A DNA stretch of 64,000 nt from NCBI GenBank assembly GCA_029706075.1, contig JAINUG010000485.1, positions 124,001-188,000 on the forward strand, in the 5' to 3' direction. Source of the DNA: Aldrovandia affinis. Lineage: Eukaryota; Chordata; Actinopteri; Notacanthiformes; Halosauridae. How positions within the stretch are numbered: the stretch's first letter is position 1; each line of letters opens with the position of its first letter. The translations under genes were made by a program, and so were the position numbers. Positions 21,565 through 33,460 of the stretch are shown here, piece by piece. Under the pieces are notes generated by a model. It was not told the DNA's origin and did not search any database. It worked only from the letters and a program-made list of their open reading frames with translations.

Positions 21565-23347
21565 TATTACAATGCTCTCGAAATATTCACGTCTGTTACC
21601 CGAACGCATGAGTTCAAGTTCAAGTCATGACCAACCTTGCCCAGCATGGCAGGATAATGAAAGGGAGTAGTAGCCTAGTGTACAAAGTAGGCCTACAAAT
21701 GAGAAATTTGACCACAAATGACAATGCACAAAACAATTCACTTCCCATTCAACCACTAGCACCAACAAAACAAGCATTGATATAAATTATTTAATGTTAC
21801 TCACCTATAGGACAAAGTATCATACTTTGTGTAAGTTAATTGAGCTACCATTTCAATTTCAACACATAGCATTAACACCTGCATCTAATTATACAATAAA
21901 TGTGAATGTATACAGCAAACTTGACATAATTTATGTTTATACTGGCTTTTTTTAAATACTTTTGTTCAAACATTGCTACAAATTACAGGCCAACTTGCTA
22001 GAGAACATTCGGTTATTAAATTGCGTTGTTGTTGTTCAGCTAGCTAATGTTACTTACTTAGCAACACAACTAAGCTATTCGGTCATGCAAAATTAGCCCA
22101 CTTCGTTTTCTTCAGTCGAACTCGAATTAAGATGAATTTATCTGAAATAATTTGTTGACAGTTATAAAATGGTGGTTGCTTTGGGGGGAATAGGCTACAA
22201 CATATTTATTTGTAGCGAAACCCATTATAAATAGTAATTTATTACTTTCTGGTTGGACATCTCAGGTTATAGCTCTAGCTAAGTGCGTTTCTCTCGCCAA
22301 TTTCAGCAACTAAAGTATCAAAATTTTATCGCACGTGAAATTGACATTGGTCATTTTCTAATTTTACTAAAGCAGAACAACAGCGCGCATACATGTAGCG
22401 ATGTGATTGCGCCGCGCGACAGTTTTACCTCTGCTCGTGACGCTACAGCAACAGATGAAAGTCCTCCGACACACAGAGTTGGACCGACGGCGATTTCCAC
22501 TTGTAGAATCGAGCTCCCGAGACAAAGCCGTCCTTACGCAAAAGGGAACAGACTATACAAACACACTCTCACTGACACTGATTGTTGCGACAGGACAATG
22601 TGGACTGCTACAGGTGGGAAAGTGGACCAAAATGTACAGTAGCAGTCAAAACACCATAAACCCGCATTCAAAAATTCAATGTAGGCCTAAAGTAATCTGC
22701 TATTCCCGGGGCCCCCTAGTGGCCGGGGCCCTGGGCTGCAGCCCATGTTGCCCAATAGGTTAACGCGGGCCAGGCCAAGTTAGAAACAGGTATTGACAAC
22801 TGGCTTCTAGGTTATGTGCAAACGTAGGCTATATCATCTGTTAATGCTTGCCTTCGTGAATTTAGTTTATTACACTCACAAGCTGGTACTGTTTTGCTTA
22901 GTAGCTCGAATATTTCTTTTAGTTTTCATGGCAAATTTGGAGTGCATATCTTGAACGTGCATACTTTGATGAGCGGTACACATTTGTAGGAACATATTTA
23001 TAATGGTTTTGTGACGTACGACATTTGATAAGATAGCCTACACAATGTGTACATTTGTAACATACCTAGGTCTACTGTACATGTTAAAAACAAAAACATT
23101 ATTCAGTGACACAGGACTAGAAGCACACATAAATCAAGAGATGACATTATAATATGATTGCCAGTGGAGCTCACGTGTCTGACAAGACATTGAGTTTTGA
23201 AAAAACCAGCAGAAAAAACATTTGTTGTTTACACTGATGTCAAACCAGTTTGATATTTCCAATGTAAAGTTTAATCTTTTTCTTTCTTTCGCTTTTTATA
23301 TAAATTTTTCCCCTCTCCCTCTGTCACTCTCTTGCTCTCCTGTGCAG

Positions 23348-25123
23348 CGTAAGCACCAGGCCATGTACGATGAGTTTGTGAAGAAGAAGGATGTGAAGCG
23401 GGAGGCGTACTCATTGGGAGGAGTCCAGCACATTGCTGGTTGCTCCGAACCCCCCCGTTCCTCGCATGATGGTGGCATTGCCAAGTTCGAGCGCAACAAC
23501 CCGCGGCAGGTGCTGATCTCTGAGGCCATTGCAAAGATGATCATCCGGGACCTGCAGGCAGTGCAAATTGTGGAGAACAAGGGCTTCCAGGACCTTCTGC
23601 AGCTGCTGGAGCCGCGATATACGCCCGAGCCCTGCTATTACATCCAGCAGCAGCTCCCAGGCTATGCCTACCAGGTTCAGATGGCCACCAAGCAGGTGCT
23701 CACCGCGGCGGAGTCCTGCAGCATCACGCTGGATGTGTGGAGGAGCGGGTCGGGCAGGGGCAGGGGCAGGGGTGGGGGGTACCTGGGGGTCACCTGCCAC
23801 TTCATCACGGGGGACTGGCAGATCAAGTCTGCACTGCTAGCCTGCCTCCCGCTGGCTGGCCACAATACAGCGCAGCACGTGCTGTCAGAGTTTGAAGAGA
23901 TCTCGCACACCCACGGCATCGTAGGGAAGGTATTCCGTGTGGTGGCCGACCCCTTCCCTTGCTGGTCCGGCTTTCAGCTCCCTGGGTTCTGCTTGCATGG
24001 CAGCGAGGAAGAGGAGGACGGTGAGGAGGACAACAGTGATGAGGAGATGGGGGCAGGGGTGGGGGTTGGGATGGAGGCCGTGGATAACTCCCTGGACCTG
24101 TGTTTTGGGCCCTGCCGTATCGCCTGCTTCACGCGCACCTTGGGGCTGTGCGTGCGGGAGGGGCTCCGCTCCTCACCGCAGCTATCCATCGCACTCACCA
24201 AGGCTGCCTGCTTCTACAACTATGTCACCGCCACCGTGCCACCTGAGAAGCTGGGCCAGGTGTTTGGCACGGGCGGGGTCAGGGCCCCTCCCGGCATCAC
24301 CCATGGCGAGCAGTGCTGGAACTGGCAGCTAAAGGCGGTGCGGCGTATGCTGGAGTCGGCCGAGTTCCTGGAGGACATCGTGGACCGGCACGACCTGACG
24401 CTCAGCAGCTTCGAGAAGGAGGTGCTGCGGGAGCTGGTGGATGTGATGGAGCCCTTTGAGGAGGCGACAGACATGGTGCAGGGTGACAAGCATGTGTCCG
24501 TCAGCCTAGCATTGCCCTGCGTGCTGGGCTTACGTAAGCACCTGGCGGAGACCGCCATTCGGCAGTGCACTGGCATGCTGTTGGGCCTGGCCCAGGCGCT
24601 GGACCGCCGGTTAGCCGCCATCCTGGAGGACCCACTGCATGTGACCGCCACCGCACTCGACCCGCAGTTCAAGCTGTCCTGGAGCAGCGACATCAAGTGG
24701 CATCGACAGGTTCTCCTGAAGGAGACAGCCAAACACCTGCAGGCAGCGGTTGGGGGGGGGAGCCCCCAGCTGCCCAGACAGGAGCCGCAGCTGCCCCCCT
24801 CCAAACGCAGCAAGCTCTTCTCCTTCATGAAGCAGTGTCAAACCTCGCAGACCAACAGCGTGGAGCAGGAGCTGGACACCTACCTGCACGAGGACACGCG
24901 CGATGAGGACCCGCTGCACTACTGGAAACGCAAGGCCACCGACTTCCCTCAGCTCTCCCAGGTGGCCAAGAAGGTGTTCACAGTGCCCGCCACCACCACG
25001 CCCGTCGAGCGGATATTCCACACCGTGGGGAAGATCCTGAGGCCCAAGAGGTGCAGACCCCTACCACAGAACCTGGAGACTCTTATTTACCTGAAGGCCA
25101 ACTACCACTTCCTGTGGACTTAG
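23348..25123 (+). CDS. ZBED-like gene, exon 2: hAT-transposase-derived core
   Basis: Starts after a pyrimidine tract and cag acceptor (23347) with RKHQAMYDEF and runs 591 codons to TAG. The spliced protein is 641 aa. The hAT core is recognisable: AIAKMIIRDLQAVQIVEN, FQDLLQLLEPRY, SITLDVWRS (Asp179), RVVADPF (Asp251) and LVDVMEPFEEATDMV, plus a C-terminal hAT dimerisation domain (about 564-641; YWKRKATDFPQLSQVAKKVF, TTPVERIFHTVGKILRPKR). The usual C-x-x-H motif reads CFTR, so its His is replaced by Arg313. A basic/Gly run (RGRGRGGG) and an acidic insert (SEEEEDGEEDNSDEE) interrupt the core. The exon is strongly GC-rich with no frameshift, unlike every transposon around it. Probably a nuclear DNA-binding protein of domesticated origin. 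Which ZBED paralogue it is cannot be decided here. Confidence 0.82.
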   Translation, partial: RKHQAMYDEFVKKKDVKREAYSLGGVQHIAGCSEPPRSSHDGGIAKFERNNPRQVLISEAIAKMIIRDLQAVQIVENKGFQDLLQLLEPRYTPEPCYYIQQQLPGYAYQVQMATKQVLTAAESCSITLDVWRSGSGRGRGRGGGYLGVTCHFITGDWQIKSALLACLPLAGHNTAQHVLSEFEEISHTHGIVGKVFRVVADPFPCWSGFQLPGFCLHGSEEEEDGEEDNSDEEMGAGVGVGMEAVDNSLDLCFGPCRIACFTRTLGLCVREGLRSSPQLSIALTKAACFYNYVTATVPPEKLGQVFGTGGVRAPPGITHGEQCWNWQLKAVRRMLESAEFLEDIVDRHDLTLSSFEKEVLRELVDVMEPFEEATDMVQGDKHVSVSLALPCVLGLRKHLAETAIRQCTGMLLGLAQALDRRLAAILEDPLHVTATALDPQFKLSWSSDIKWHRQVLLKETAKHLQAAVGGGSPQLPRQEPQLPPSKRSKLFSFMKQCQTSQTNSVEQELDTYLHEDTRDEDPLHYWKRKATDFPQLSQVAKKVFTVPATTTPVERIFHTVGKILRPKRCRPLPQNLETLIYLKANYHFLWT

Positions 25124-28100
25124 CGTGTGCCACACATGCCCCGCCCCCTGCCCCGTCCCCCTCCGAACAGTTTATTTTTACATTTCTATTGGCTGAAAAC
25201 GCAGAGCTGCTTTACATTCTCTTGACTCAACACAATTGTAACATCAGTTAGCATAGAACCATCCAAAGGTATACACATTTAAAAAATATATGTATATTTT
25301 TTCTGTTAATGCATATATATAATATATATATATATATACATATACATATTTATAACATATAACTATAAACAACAACTACACATTTTGGTAGTTTAGATTA
25401 TTATATATTTTTTAATTGTTGCAAATATAAACATAGTTAACTGCTTTGGAGACTTTTTATGAATTCATTCCCCTCAAACACAGACATGCTGTCCCTCTCC
25501 CTCGCACCATCATTGTAAAAAAAAAAAAATCAGTTCAAGAAATTAACACTTGGTTGGGGAATGAATTTCTGCTGTCATATCCAGTCTTTGGTCTACATGC
25601 TGATGAGAGTGTAAACTAGTGATGGAGAATGAGGCTTCAGGAAACCAATGATCCGATGGAGCGATCAGTTATCATGCCATTCGTTTCTTACCGATTTTAA
25701 CCTTGTTGTGATTTACTGTGGAGAGAAAAATACTGATTGGTCTGAACAAGAGAAATGATTGACAGCTGATTGTAGCTCCCCCTTCATGGGTATCATGAAA
25801 CCTCACTCTCCCATCAGTCACATGCTCTTTTCACAATGTCCAGGTGCAGTATTTTCAGTGAGGCAGGTCAGAGGTCATCAGGCTTGGTTACCAACCACAT
25901 ACATCTCCAATAGGAAGTGCCCTGTTGTCCCATTTTTCTATTCTCCTGTCCTGCATTCAGAATTGGATTTAGCCCATAGCCTTTACTGATAAAAACCTGC
26001 TGTCAAATTAGTACCCCAGCCTAGGGACATGTCCTGGTAAATAGTGGCTATGTGATCTATTTATGAAGCTTCAAAACTGAAGGATTCTGATTAGACACCC
26101 TTAAAACCCTCACTCCATAGTCTGGATTCAATCAACAGTTGTCCTCAACTTAAACTTAACATGACTGTGTGTGTTTTTTTTTCTTTGGCAGTCACCAAAA
26201 TTAATGATAAAACAATGTAGGCTGTGTTTACATTTATAAAATACCTGGAATTGAATTGTGAGACAAAGTTGAGGACAAATGTTCATTGACTGCTGCATGT
26301 CTCACCCAGGCAAACATCCTTTCCTCACATAACATGAAGTCATGTTATAGGTCTTCATCTTGTCAGTGATTGCATTTGCATCTCTGCACTTCTGTTTTCA
26401 CTGTCTCTTGCCCTCTACAACACAGGTACGGCTGGGCCAGTTTATGAACATTACTTCTTAGTATAAGACATGAGACTACATTAAACACATTCACCTTTGT
26501 CCTACTTGCCTCGTCTTCCACCATGAACAAAGATGAAAGGGAGTAGAGCTCTTGATTCATTTGAGCAGTTATTCACTCCCGCTGGAGAAGTATTGGCTAG
26601 CTACAGCAGGACGAAGCAAACTTCGGGTCACTGGCCAACCGCTGGACTAGCGGCAGAATGTGGCAATTTAATTATTGAGTTTCTGTTATCAGGAATTGGA
26701 ATTTTAGATATCAGATATCTGAAATAGCAATTCTGATATCTGAAATAGCAATTCCTGATATCAGAAACTCAATGATTTGTGTCAATCATTTGATATATTT
26801 TTTGCTTGAAAAGAATTAAAAAACATTTGACCTTTTACACTTTTGAGAGATTTCCTTTCTGACCTACATTATGCTACACTACACTACACTATGCTAATGT
26901 AACTGATTATTGACAGATTCTGGAACAATGACTGCATTTCAGCTGCCTGTCTACAGAGCGTATGACTTCAATAGGGCCAGAAGGGCAAATTTCAGGAGGG
27001 AAAATGATCAAATATACTGATAAGTAGGTCGCAGTACCTGTATGTTTTAGTCATTTTGTGTAAATTGAGTTGAATGTGTGCATTAGTAAGGAGACAACAT
27101 TTTGCACTGGCATTCTTAAACATCCTGTCTTTGTGATAATCTTGTGAGGGCAACACTGGAGAACGCATGGCAACAAAAGGGTTACTCTTGGAGCTGAGAA
27201 CTTGAAAAACAGAACGGACACTGCCTTCTCAATTTGAACATTGTCTTCTCTGGGTGAGAAAAGAACAGATTGATTCATTTACAATAAGATTAGAAAATGA
27301 ACATGCTTGAAGCTTGCTGCAGGTGTCCATCTTAGTGCAATGGTTTACTCATTAAGAAATATAGTTGGCTAGCTAGCTTGGAAGACTTGCGAAATGACAT
27401 CTACTACATTAATCTTATAAATTAAATGTATGTTAGAGGCCGCAGCTCTTGAACAATGGACCGGATGACCCCCCCCCGTTCCAGTTATCTTTAAAACCTT
27501 GAACGACTGCCTGTTTTGTTTTTTTAGTAGGTAATGGATTGGACTGGAGGTCCGCCAACAAAACCCGCTGATGAATCCAATTAATTTGAAATGCCGTGCT
27601 GGAACTTTGTCTCTCCAGGGGGAATTGAAATCTGACACTCCTCCACTCCTCTCCTCATCTGTCGCTCATGAAGTGGATCCTCAGTGGTCTCCGCTCTCAC
27701 GGATCGCAGGGTTGATCCAAAAGGATGTCCAGGATTCTCTCACACATGAACAGGCAATAGGGCACGTGGAAGATACCTGCAAGAGAATTACATACCAGGT
27801 GACCTCCCCCCCATTTCAGCCAATCACATCTGTGGACTTCTGGCCATCTTCACCCAGTGATGTAGCCCAGGCTCAAACCTGTGACGTCCAGAATACATGA
27901 TCCAGCTAGCCTGTGAGAATAAACCCTCTGCTCATGCCACCACTTAGGAACACCATTTATAATGAAAACCATAAACATATTTCTAGAAATGTTACAATAC
28001 ATGGTAACTGGGAGGCACGCAAGGGAGAGAGTAACCCCACCTTAAAGACCCACCTGCATGAAATACCTTTTACAGGGGAAGGGAGGGGGGGCTGCTGCAG

Positions 28101-29344
28101 TGTTTGCTTGGTCACATGACCATGTCCGATAATCTTTATCTGGAGCATGCATAATGTAGAGTCTACTGTTGTGTAATGAATACAATTAAACACTTTGTTC
28201 CAGGGAATACGTATATCAAATTGTTCCACCTAGAATTTTCAAAACTGGTGTGGAACAGCACTCAAATTCCTACCATGCAAGAACGAAATATACACTGCTT
28301 TATTTATTTTACATTTACTTAACCATTTACTCTATTCTGTAGCCTGCAAACAAATAGTTGTTCTGTATTCATTGTTGCCTTTTTTTCATTTCACAGGAAA
28401 TGCTGCCAGGAGTTGGTTGTATTGATGCAAGATGCACAATTTCTCAAAGATTTAAAGTCATAAAAACACCCATTTAAATCAATCAGATCATTCATAAATC
28501 TAATTCATTTTCTTATAAAGGTCAACCAAAATAAAGGTCTTCCTTTTATCAGTATATTTGAATTTAACCATAACGTCTGACTTAATATCTCAATTGGCTT
28601 TTCAGATGGATGGTATTGAAGTGTAGCCATGCCATTATTGATTCATTTTCAACATTAGCAGTTGGGGTTGTGACTAGATGTTGGGGTTTTGAGTATAGAC
28701 CTGGTTGTCTCCACCCCATCTCTCCATGGTGTCTGAAGCAGCAGTTATTCCACTAATTACTGCATCTCGATTGAGTTAGTTTAGCTCCTGCACTCCCTTA
28801 AGTATTATTGCTTAGGTTATCCCTTCCCCCAACGACTTGAGTTTAGGAAGCACTGGACCAATCAAAACCACTAACAGCCCTGATTATGACCATGCTCTAA
28901 ATACCATACCTGTATATATCTATGTTAACATTAGCTAAGCAAAAAATGGTGCAATCACACAGCGGGAGCATGGCCTCAATCAGCAATCAAGCACCTGCCA
29001 TTTAACAATTTGGAGTCAAACTTTGGCCAGCCTTAACACATGTTGTGTATGACTTTCAAAAAGAATAAATTTAAGTAAAGTTTTAGATTGAGTTTTTATC
29101 CATGAAAAGTGTCACTTTTCTTTAAACAAAATGTTCTTAAAGCCCCTTTGAATAGATTACAATAGAATTCCCCTTAGTTATTACCTACCTCTAACAAAGA
29201 CATTTCTCCTGATTTTGAAAAGGTTATGTTTATAAATAATAATTGCCCAGTAGTAGAATTGATATTTTCATTTAAAGAATATTGCTACTGAAGAATTGCT
29301 TCGTTTCTCTCCTCAATTAAAACTCCGTTCGTTGCTGGTACTTG
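25124..29344. other. Gene-poor AT-rich region
   Basis: The first ~150 bp are probably the 3' UTR of the ZBED-like gene, though no clear AATAAA was found close by. The rest has simple AT-rich tracts (25270-25400) and a palindrome at 26675-26774. ORFs such as 27571-27900 and 25759-25989 are short and lack family signal. Confidence 0.45.
26675..26774. repeat. Imperfect palindrome
   Basis: The arms attgagtttctgttatcagg... and its near-complement ending in actcaat pair over about 25 bp with one mismatch. The centre holds two copies of gatatctgaaatagcaattc. Confidence 0.75.
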
Positions 29345-29779
29345 CAATTTCATTCAGGCAATAGAAGAGTCTTAAAACAGTTCCGTTGGTGAAAGACAAG
29401 AGTTTCTTTATTCGTGCAGTGTAGCTTCTGGTGGTATCAAGATCTCAAGTCTAACACACCATCATGTAAAAATGTCACAGGTTAAATACAGTCTTAAACA
29501 AAAGGTGTCTGGCCAGGAGGAAAGGCTTCATGCATGTGTTAATTCCCTCCTCCCTGGTTCCTGTTTCCTGGCTAGATCAATGACTCTTCAGACATTATAA
29601 TTTCTATTCACCCAGGGTTGCTTTCCAATGGCTCTCGGCACCTGATTCTCGGGGGAGATCTTGCATTTGGAAAAGGGTACTTAACACCCAGGTGGAAACA
29701 GGATGAGTAGTGGGGACATACAGATTGTACTCGAAACTGTAAATAACATATTGCTTAAGGAAAATACCAAAATCTAACA
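29345..29779 (-). mobile_element. Possible solo LTR, minus strand
   Basis: Read on the minus strand the segment begins TGTTAGATTTTGG, has a TATA-like TATTTAA, an AATAAA (about 29417-29422) followed by a TG-rich stretch, and runs into ...gaaattgcaagtaccagca. This U3-R-U5-like order suggests a solo LTR, but the left boundary and target duplication are not clear. Confidence 0.35.
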
Positions 29780-30111
29780 CTACCATGTAACAAGGCCAGT
29801 GAAGACATGAGGGCCTGCGCTTTTAACTGATGCAGTCTGGAAAAAGTAAATTCAAAACTGGGAAGCTTCAACAACATTGTTGTACTGCCTGTTCATAAGA
29901 TGTACAAATTCATGCAGGCCAATGAACCGATTGACATACAGAAACTAGAGATGTTGGCTTTGTGTCTGCATGTCAACTGGTTAATTGGTCATCACTTTTC
30001 AAATGTTGGAAATAGTATGCTATAGTGTCCTCCATTGGCCCAGTTTGTATACAGCATGTATCATTCACCATAATGAACAACAAGCCTTCAAGTTACTGAA
30101 AAACATAAATA

Positions 30112-30145
<34 letters not shown>

Positions 30146-30165
30146 GTAATAATAATAATAATAAC

Positions 30166-30199
<34 letters not shown>

Positions 30200-31670
30200 G
30201 ACCAAAAAACAATAGGGTACCAGGACCTGCTGTGCTATTCTCACCTGGCTGCATCTCCTGTCTTCTCAGTTAAGGCTGTATTTCTCTGGAAGAGTGTTGG
30301 AGGTCAGGGACAAAGACTTTGAAATTCTGCTATTATTTTTAATTAGTGACGTCTATTTCTAAAATAGTTTCTTACCTTTCTTACAGTCATGCATGATAAA
30401 TATAATATAAATATAAGTTTATAAAGTGAAGCAAATACATTAATATTTTTTCATAATTATGTGATCTGAAAATGGTATGTACTATAACAACTTGATACAA
30501 AGAGTAAATGGCACCATCTTCTGTGATTGGTTGTGAATGCTGAATCATTACTGAACTGCAAAGCAATTATCTGAACAAAATTATCAACATGTATACCACT
30601 AACCAGAGCTCTTAGAATAGGTCTCTATGCATGAATACCTTCCAGAATATACATTTCTCCAGCATTCACAATTGCCTTAATGCCTCATCTTTCAAAAAAT
30701 ATATATATATATAATAACTCAGGATGTTGCTTTGATTTCATATTTTCTGGCTTAATTTCTGTAACTGCTGAATATATATACATTTTAAAATAAGAAATAC
30801 AAAACAATGATTGCAAGTGTTTAATCACTGTTAAAATCTGTATTTCAAAATAAAAACATTTTAAGTAACCTGACAGATTAAATTATAACGATTTGAAATT
30901 ATGTTATTAAAAGGTACACATTTTTTAGATATCGGCAGTGTGATTGAGCACGACTTCAAAACCATCTTTTTGAAGTACAGTATCTTAAAAAAAGAGTATC
31001 TCTATTTGTAATATCCAAGGAGAACATGAGAAAAATGTATAGGCACCAAGGACTACAGCTACAGAATGACCAACAAAATCTGATGATATAAAAATAGTAA
31101 ATAGTGCATTCTTCAAGACATGCATATGAGACAGCATATTAATATCATAACAATAGGTCAATTAAATATTTTCACCAGATTCACCAAATGGAATTCTGTG
31201 CCTGAACACTGTCACATGCTTTTGTTCTATAGATTCACTTCAGTGATGGGCCACCTCACACCAACCCTTTCTGATTTAATTCCTTACACTAGTACAGCTC
31301 ATCCATAGTTTCTATATAGTATAATTAATGTATAGTGAACAATCTAAATCTATAGAGGTTTTTACCAATATTACTCTGAATCTTCTGTCTGATTATCCTT
31401 TTTACAAAGCAATACAAAGCTTACTGTGTAAACCTATTTCATAAAGTCATCAGAGAAATGAGACATAATATATAGATATTTAATATTGCATGATATTTAA
31501 TATTATGTGCATCTAAACTCAGTTTTCATATAATGCTTTTTTACATAATATGTGCTTAATATATTTGATAACTGTGTTAGACTTTAATGGCCAAGCACTT
31601 TGGGGAAAAGATTTTGGGGAACATTAAAGCTGAGAAATAGTAAATTGTTGGTAAAATTCATATGTGGTGG
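29780..31670. other. AT-rich DNA with (AAT)n microsatellite, no gene seen
   Basis: Apart from the AAT/ATA repeats at 30108-30196 no feature is recognised. Confidence 0.45.
30108..30196. repeat. (AAT)n microsatellite
   Basis: About 28 trinucleotide units with rare interruptions (AGT, AAC). Confidence 0.92.
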
Positions 31671-31672
31671 AG

Positions 31673-31850
31673 CATTGGGTGGTGTAATGGTCAAAGCATT
31701 CACCCAGAATGCAAGTTGTCTACTGCATCTGTGGTTAAAAACCCGGCTGCTCCAGTCCATGTCTGGCTGTGAGCCCCGTAGGGGACAGCGATTGGCTGAC
31801 ATCTCCAGAAAAGGGGGGAAGGGTGAGCCGGCACAGGCTCGCCGAGAAGA
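31673..31850 (+). mobile_element. tRNA-derived SINE, family 2, copy 2
   Basis: The head gggtggtgtaatggtcaaag and gtctactgcatctgtggtta resemble worn A and B boxes. The body shares gagccccgtaggggacag and gggtgagccggcacagg with the family seen at 18001-18240. Confidence 0.5.
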
Positions 31851-32067
31851 ATGAAAGGCAAATTCATCTATATATTCACTATTTTTTCATGAGGAACAAT
31901 GCCTAAGGTGACATAGGCATGGAAGTGTGACTGAAAGACATCATCAACTAGGGGCAACTGTCATTGAAAGTGCATACTTCTTGACTGTGATGTCTTGTGC
32001 ATTGGTTTGAGATGCAAAGTAAAAAATATGCAATATCAGTTGACTGTAAATATCTAGGGCATGGGGA

Positions 32068-32230
32068 GGTTCTGTGGTTCTCTGAGGCTCAGTAGGTAGA
32101 GCATGGCATTGGCAATGCTTAGGTTGTGGATTTGATTCCCACTGGGACCACATGTACTGAAAAATGTATGCATTCAGTACTCTAAGTTGCTTTTGATGAA
32201 AGTGCCTGCTAAATGGCATATCTATCTATA
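32068..32230 (+). mobile_element. tRNA-derived SINE with L2-type tail, copy 1
   Basis: A box tgaggctcagtaggtagagc, B box ggttgtggatttgattccc, then ccacatgtactgaaaaatgtatgcattc. It ends gttgcttttgatgaaagtgcctgctaaatggc, a tail shared with L2 LINEs. Sister copies lie at 51472 and 59203. Confidence 0.82.
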
Positions 32231-32330
32231 GAGGTCAAGGCATAGGCATAGGCTCATCAAGAACAGTCAGTCAAGAACTTCACAGAGAGGGATACCACAG
32301 TCAGGTTGCAGTGCATAAACCCCTTATTAG

Positions 32331-32410
32331 GGTGCCGTTTGCAATGCAAAGAGGCCACACTTCAGTGCAGAGCACTGGAGTGTGGCCTTTTGCATAGCAA
32401 AAGGCACTCT
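32331..32410. repeat. 5'-terminal long hairpin of the Helitron-like element
   Basis: The block ggtgccgtttgcaatgcaaa...ggccacac pairs with gtgtggccttttgcatagc...aaggcac around a central gcagagc, giving stem arms of roughly 37 bp with small mismatches. The same hairpin in copy 2 (36707-36783) is closer to perfect and contains compensating differences (cactgcagtg in place of cacttcagtg). Confidence 0.8.
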
Positions 32411-33460
32411 ATTGTTCTTCGCCGCCATACTTCTTCTTTATTATTATTCTTCCGTACAAAACTTTGGTTCGCTACTAGTCTCGCACCATTGCCAGCACAG
32501 ACGCACGAAATACATCAAAAGTGCGGCTTGGGCGGGAATCGTGTGCTATTACTTTTCTTAGCGATCGCGCCTGGCGTTTTCGCACGAGTGCGAAACGCGT
32601 CGACTCTTTGGGCCCTTGACAATGCATGGGAAACTGGGAAAAAGGGCCAAATTAGAAGTACTGTCTTTGTACTCTCTGGCCTTTTGGGCCCTTTATTCCA
32701 AAACCGTGAGGCCTATTTCAATGGAATTTACATTGGATGAGAGAGGACAAAAATGCCTACATTTTGGTGCATAAATGGGCCTGTACAATGGAAGGGTGTG
32801 GGAGTTACATGATAATGTTTGGAAGATTTCTTTATTAAAAAATGTCAGATTCCACTTTACATTGAAGTCAATGGACACAGCTAGAGTGGGTGACGTCACA
32901 ATGGCCTCTAGCTTGACCAGGTGCAAATTTTATCAAAAATCTCCCAAACATTATCGTCTAACTCCCACACCTTACACTCTACCGGCACAATTTATACACC
33001 AAAACGTAGGCATTTTTGTCCCAATGTTACTTCCATTGAAATAGGACGCACGGTTTCTGAAAAAATCGCCCAGAAGGACAGAGAACGCTGTGTCAAACTC
33101 GCATTCAATCCCATGTTAGGTCAAAAAAATATATTACAAAAATAAGACCTGGCGATTTATATTTGATCACAGCTCCTTCATTTTAAATCACACCGACACC
33201 ATTCAAACTTTAAACGGGAGAGGACTACCTCTATTAAGACGCCTTTTTTACAGAATGTTTATACATGCTGTACTTTGGAAACCAGAGCCGTTTATGTTTT
33301 GAAATGGCTTGATCACAGTTCCAGAAGAACCGTTGCTAGGCAACGGCTTAACTTAAAATGAAAAAATGTCAAACCGCGTTCGACGTTTTAAACAACTTTC
33401 TGGACCGATTTGACGGGAAAAAGCCTGTTTTAACACGAATAACGAAGTTTTACTGATTTA

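Larger units (their letters stand above)
19935..22773. mobile_element. hAT element in the ZBED-like gene intron
   Basis: Left end CAGGGCCGCATTAAGCC and right end TTAACGCGGGCCAG are imperfect inverted repeats, flanked by a perfect 8-bp duplication GCCAAGTT at 19927-19934 and 22774-22781. The subterminal GGGGCCC-rich blocks (19958-19996; 22707-22740) also mirror each other. About 2.84 kb long, of which 1.37 kb is a second hAT. No transposase reading frame is evident in the remainder; 22283-22763 holds two short overlapping ORFs of no recognisable family. Confidence 0.82.

Noticed and set aside
23411-25021. Several minus-strand and alternative-frame ORFs opposite the ZBED-like exon 2
   Set aside because: They are shadows caused by the high GC of exon 2. 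Only the + frame shows BED/hAT motifs.
27571-27900. 109-codon ORF as a host gene
   Set aside because: No recognisable motif, no splice-linked partner, and composition like the surrounding DNA.
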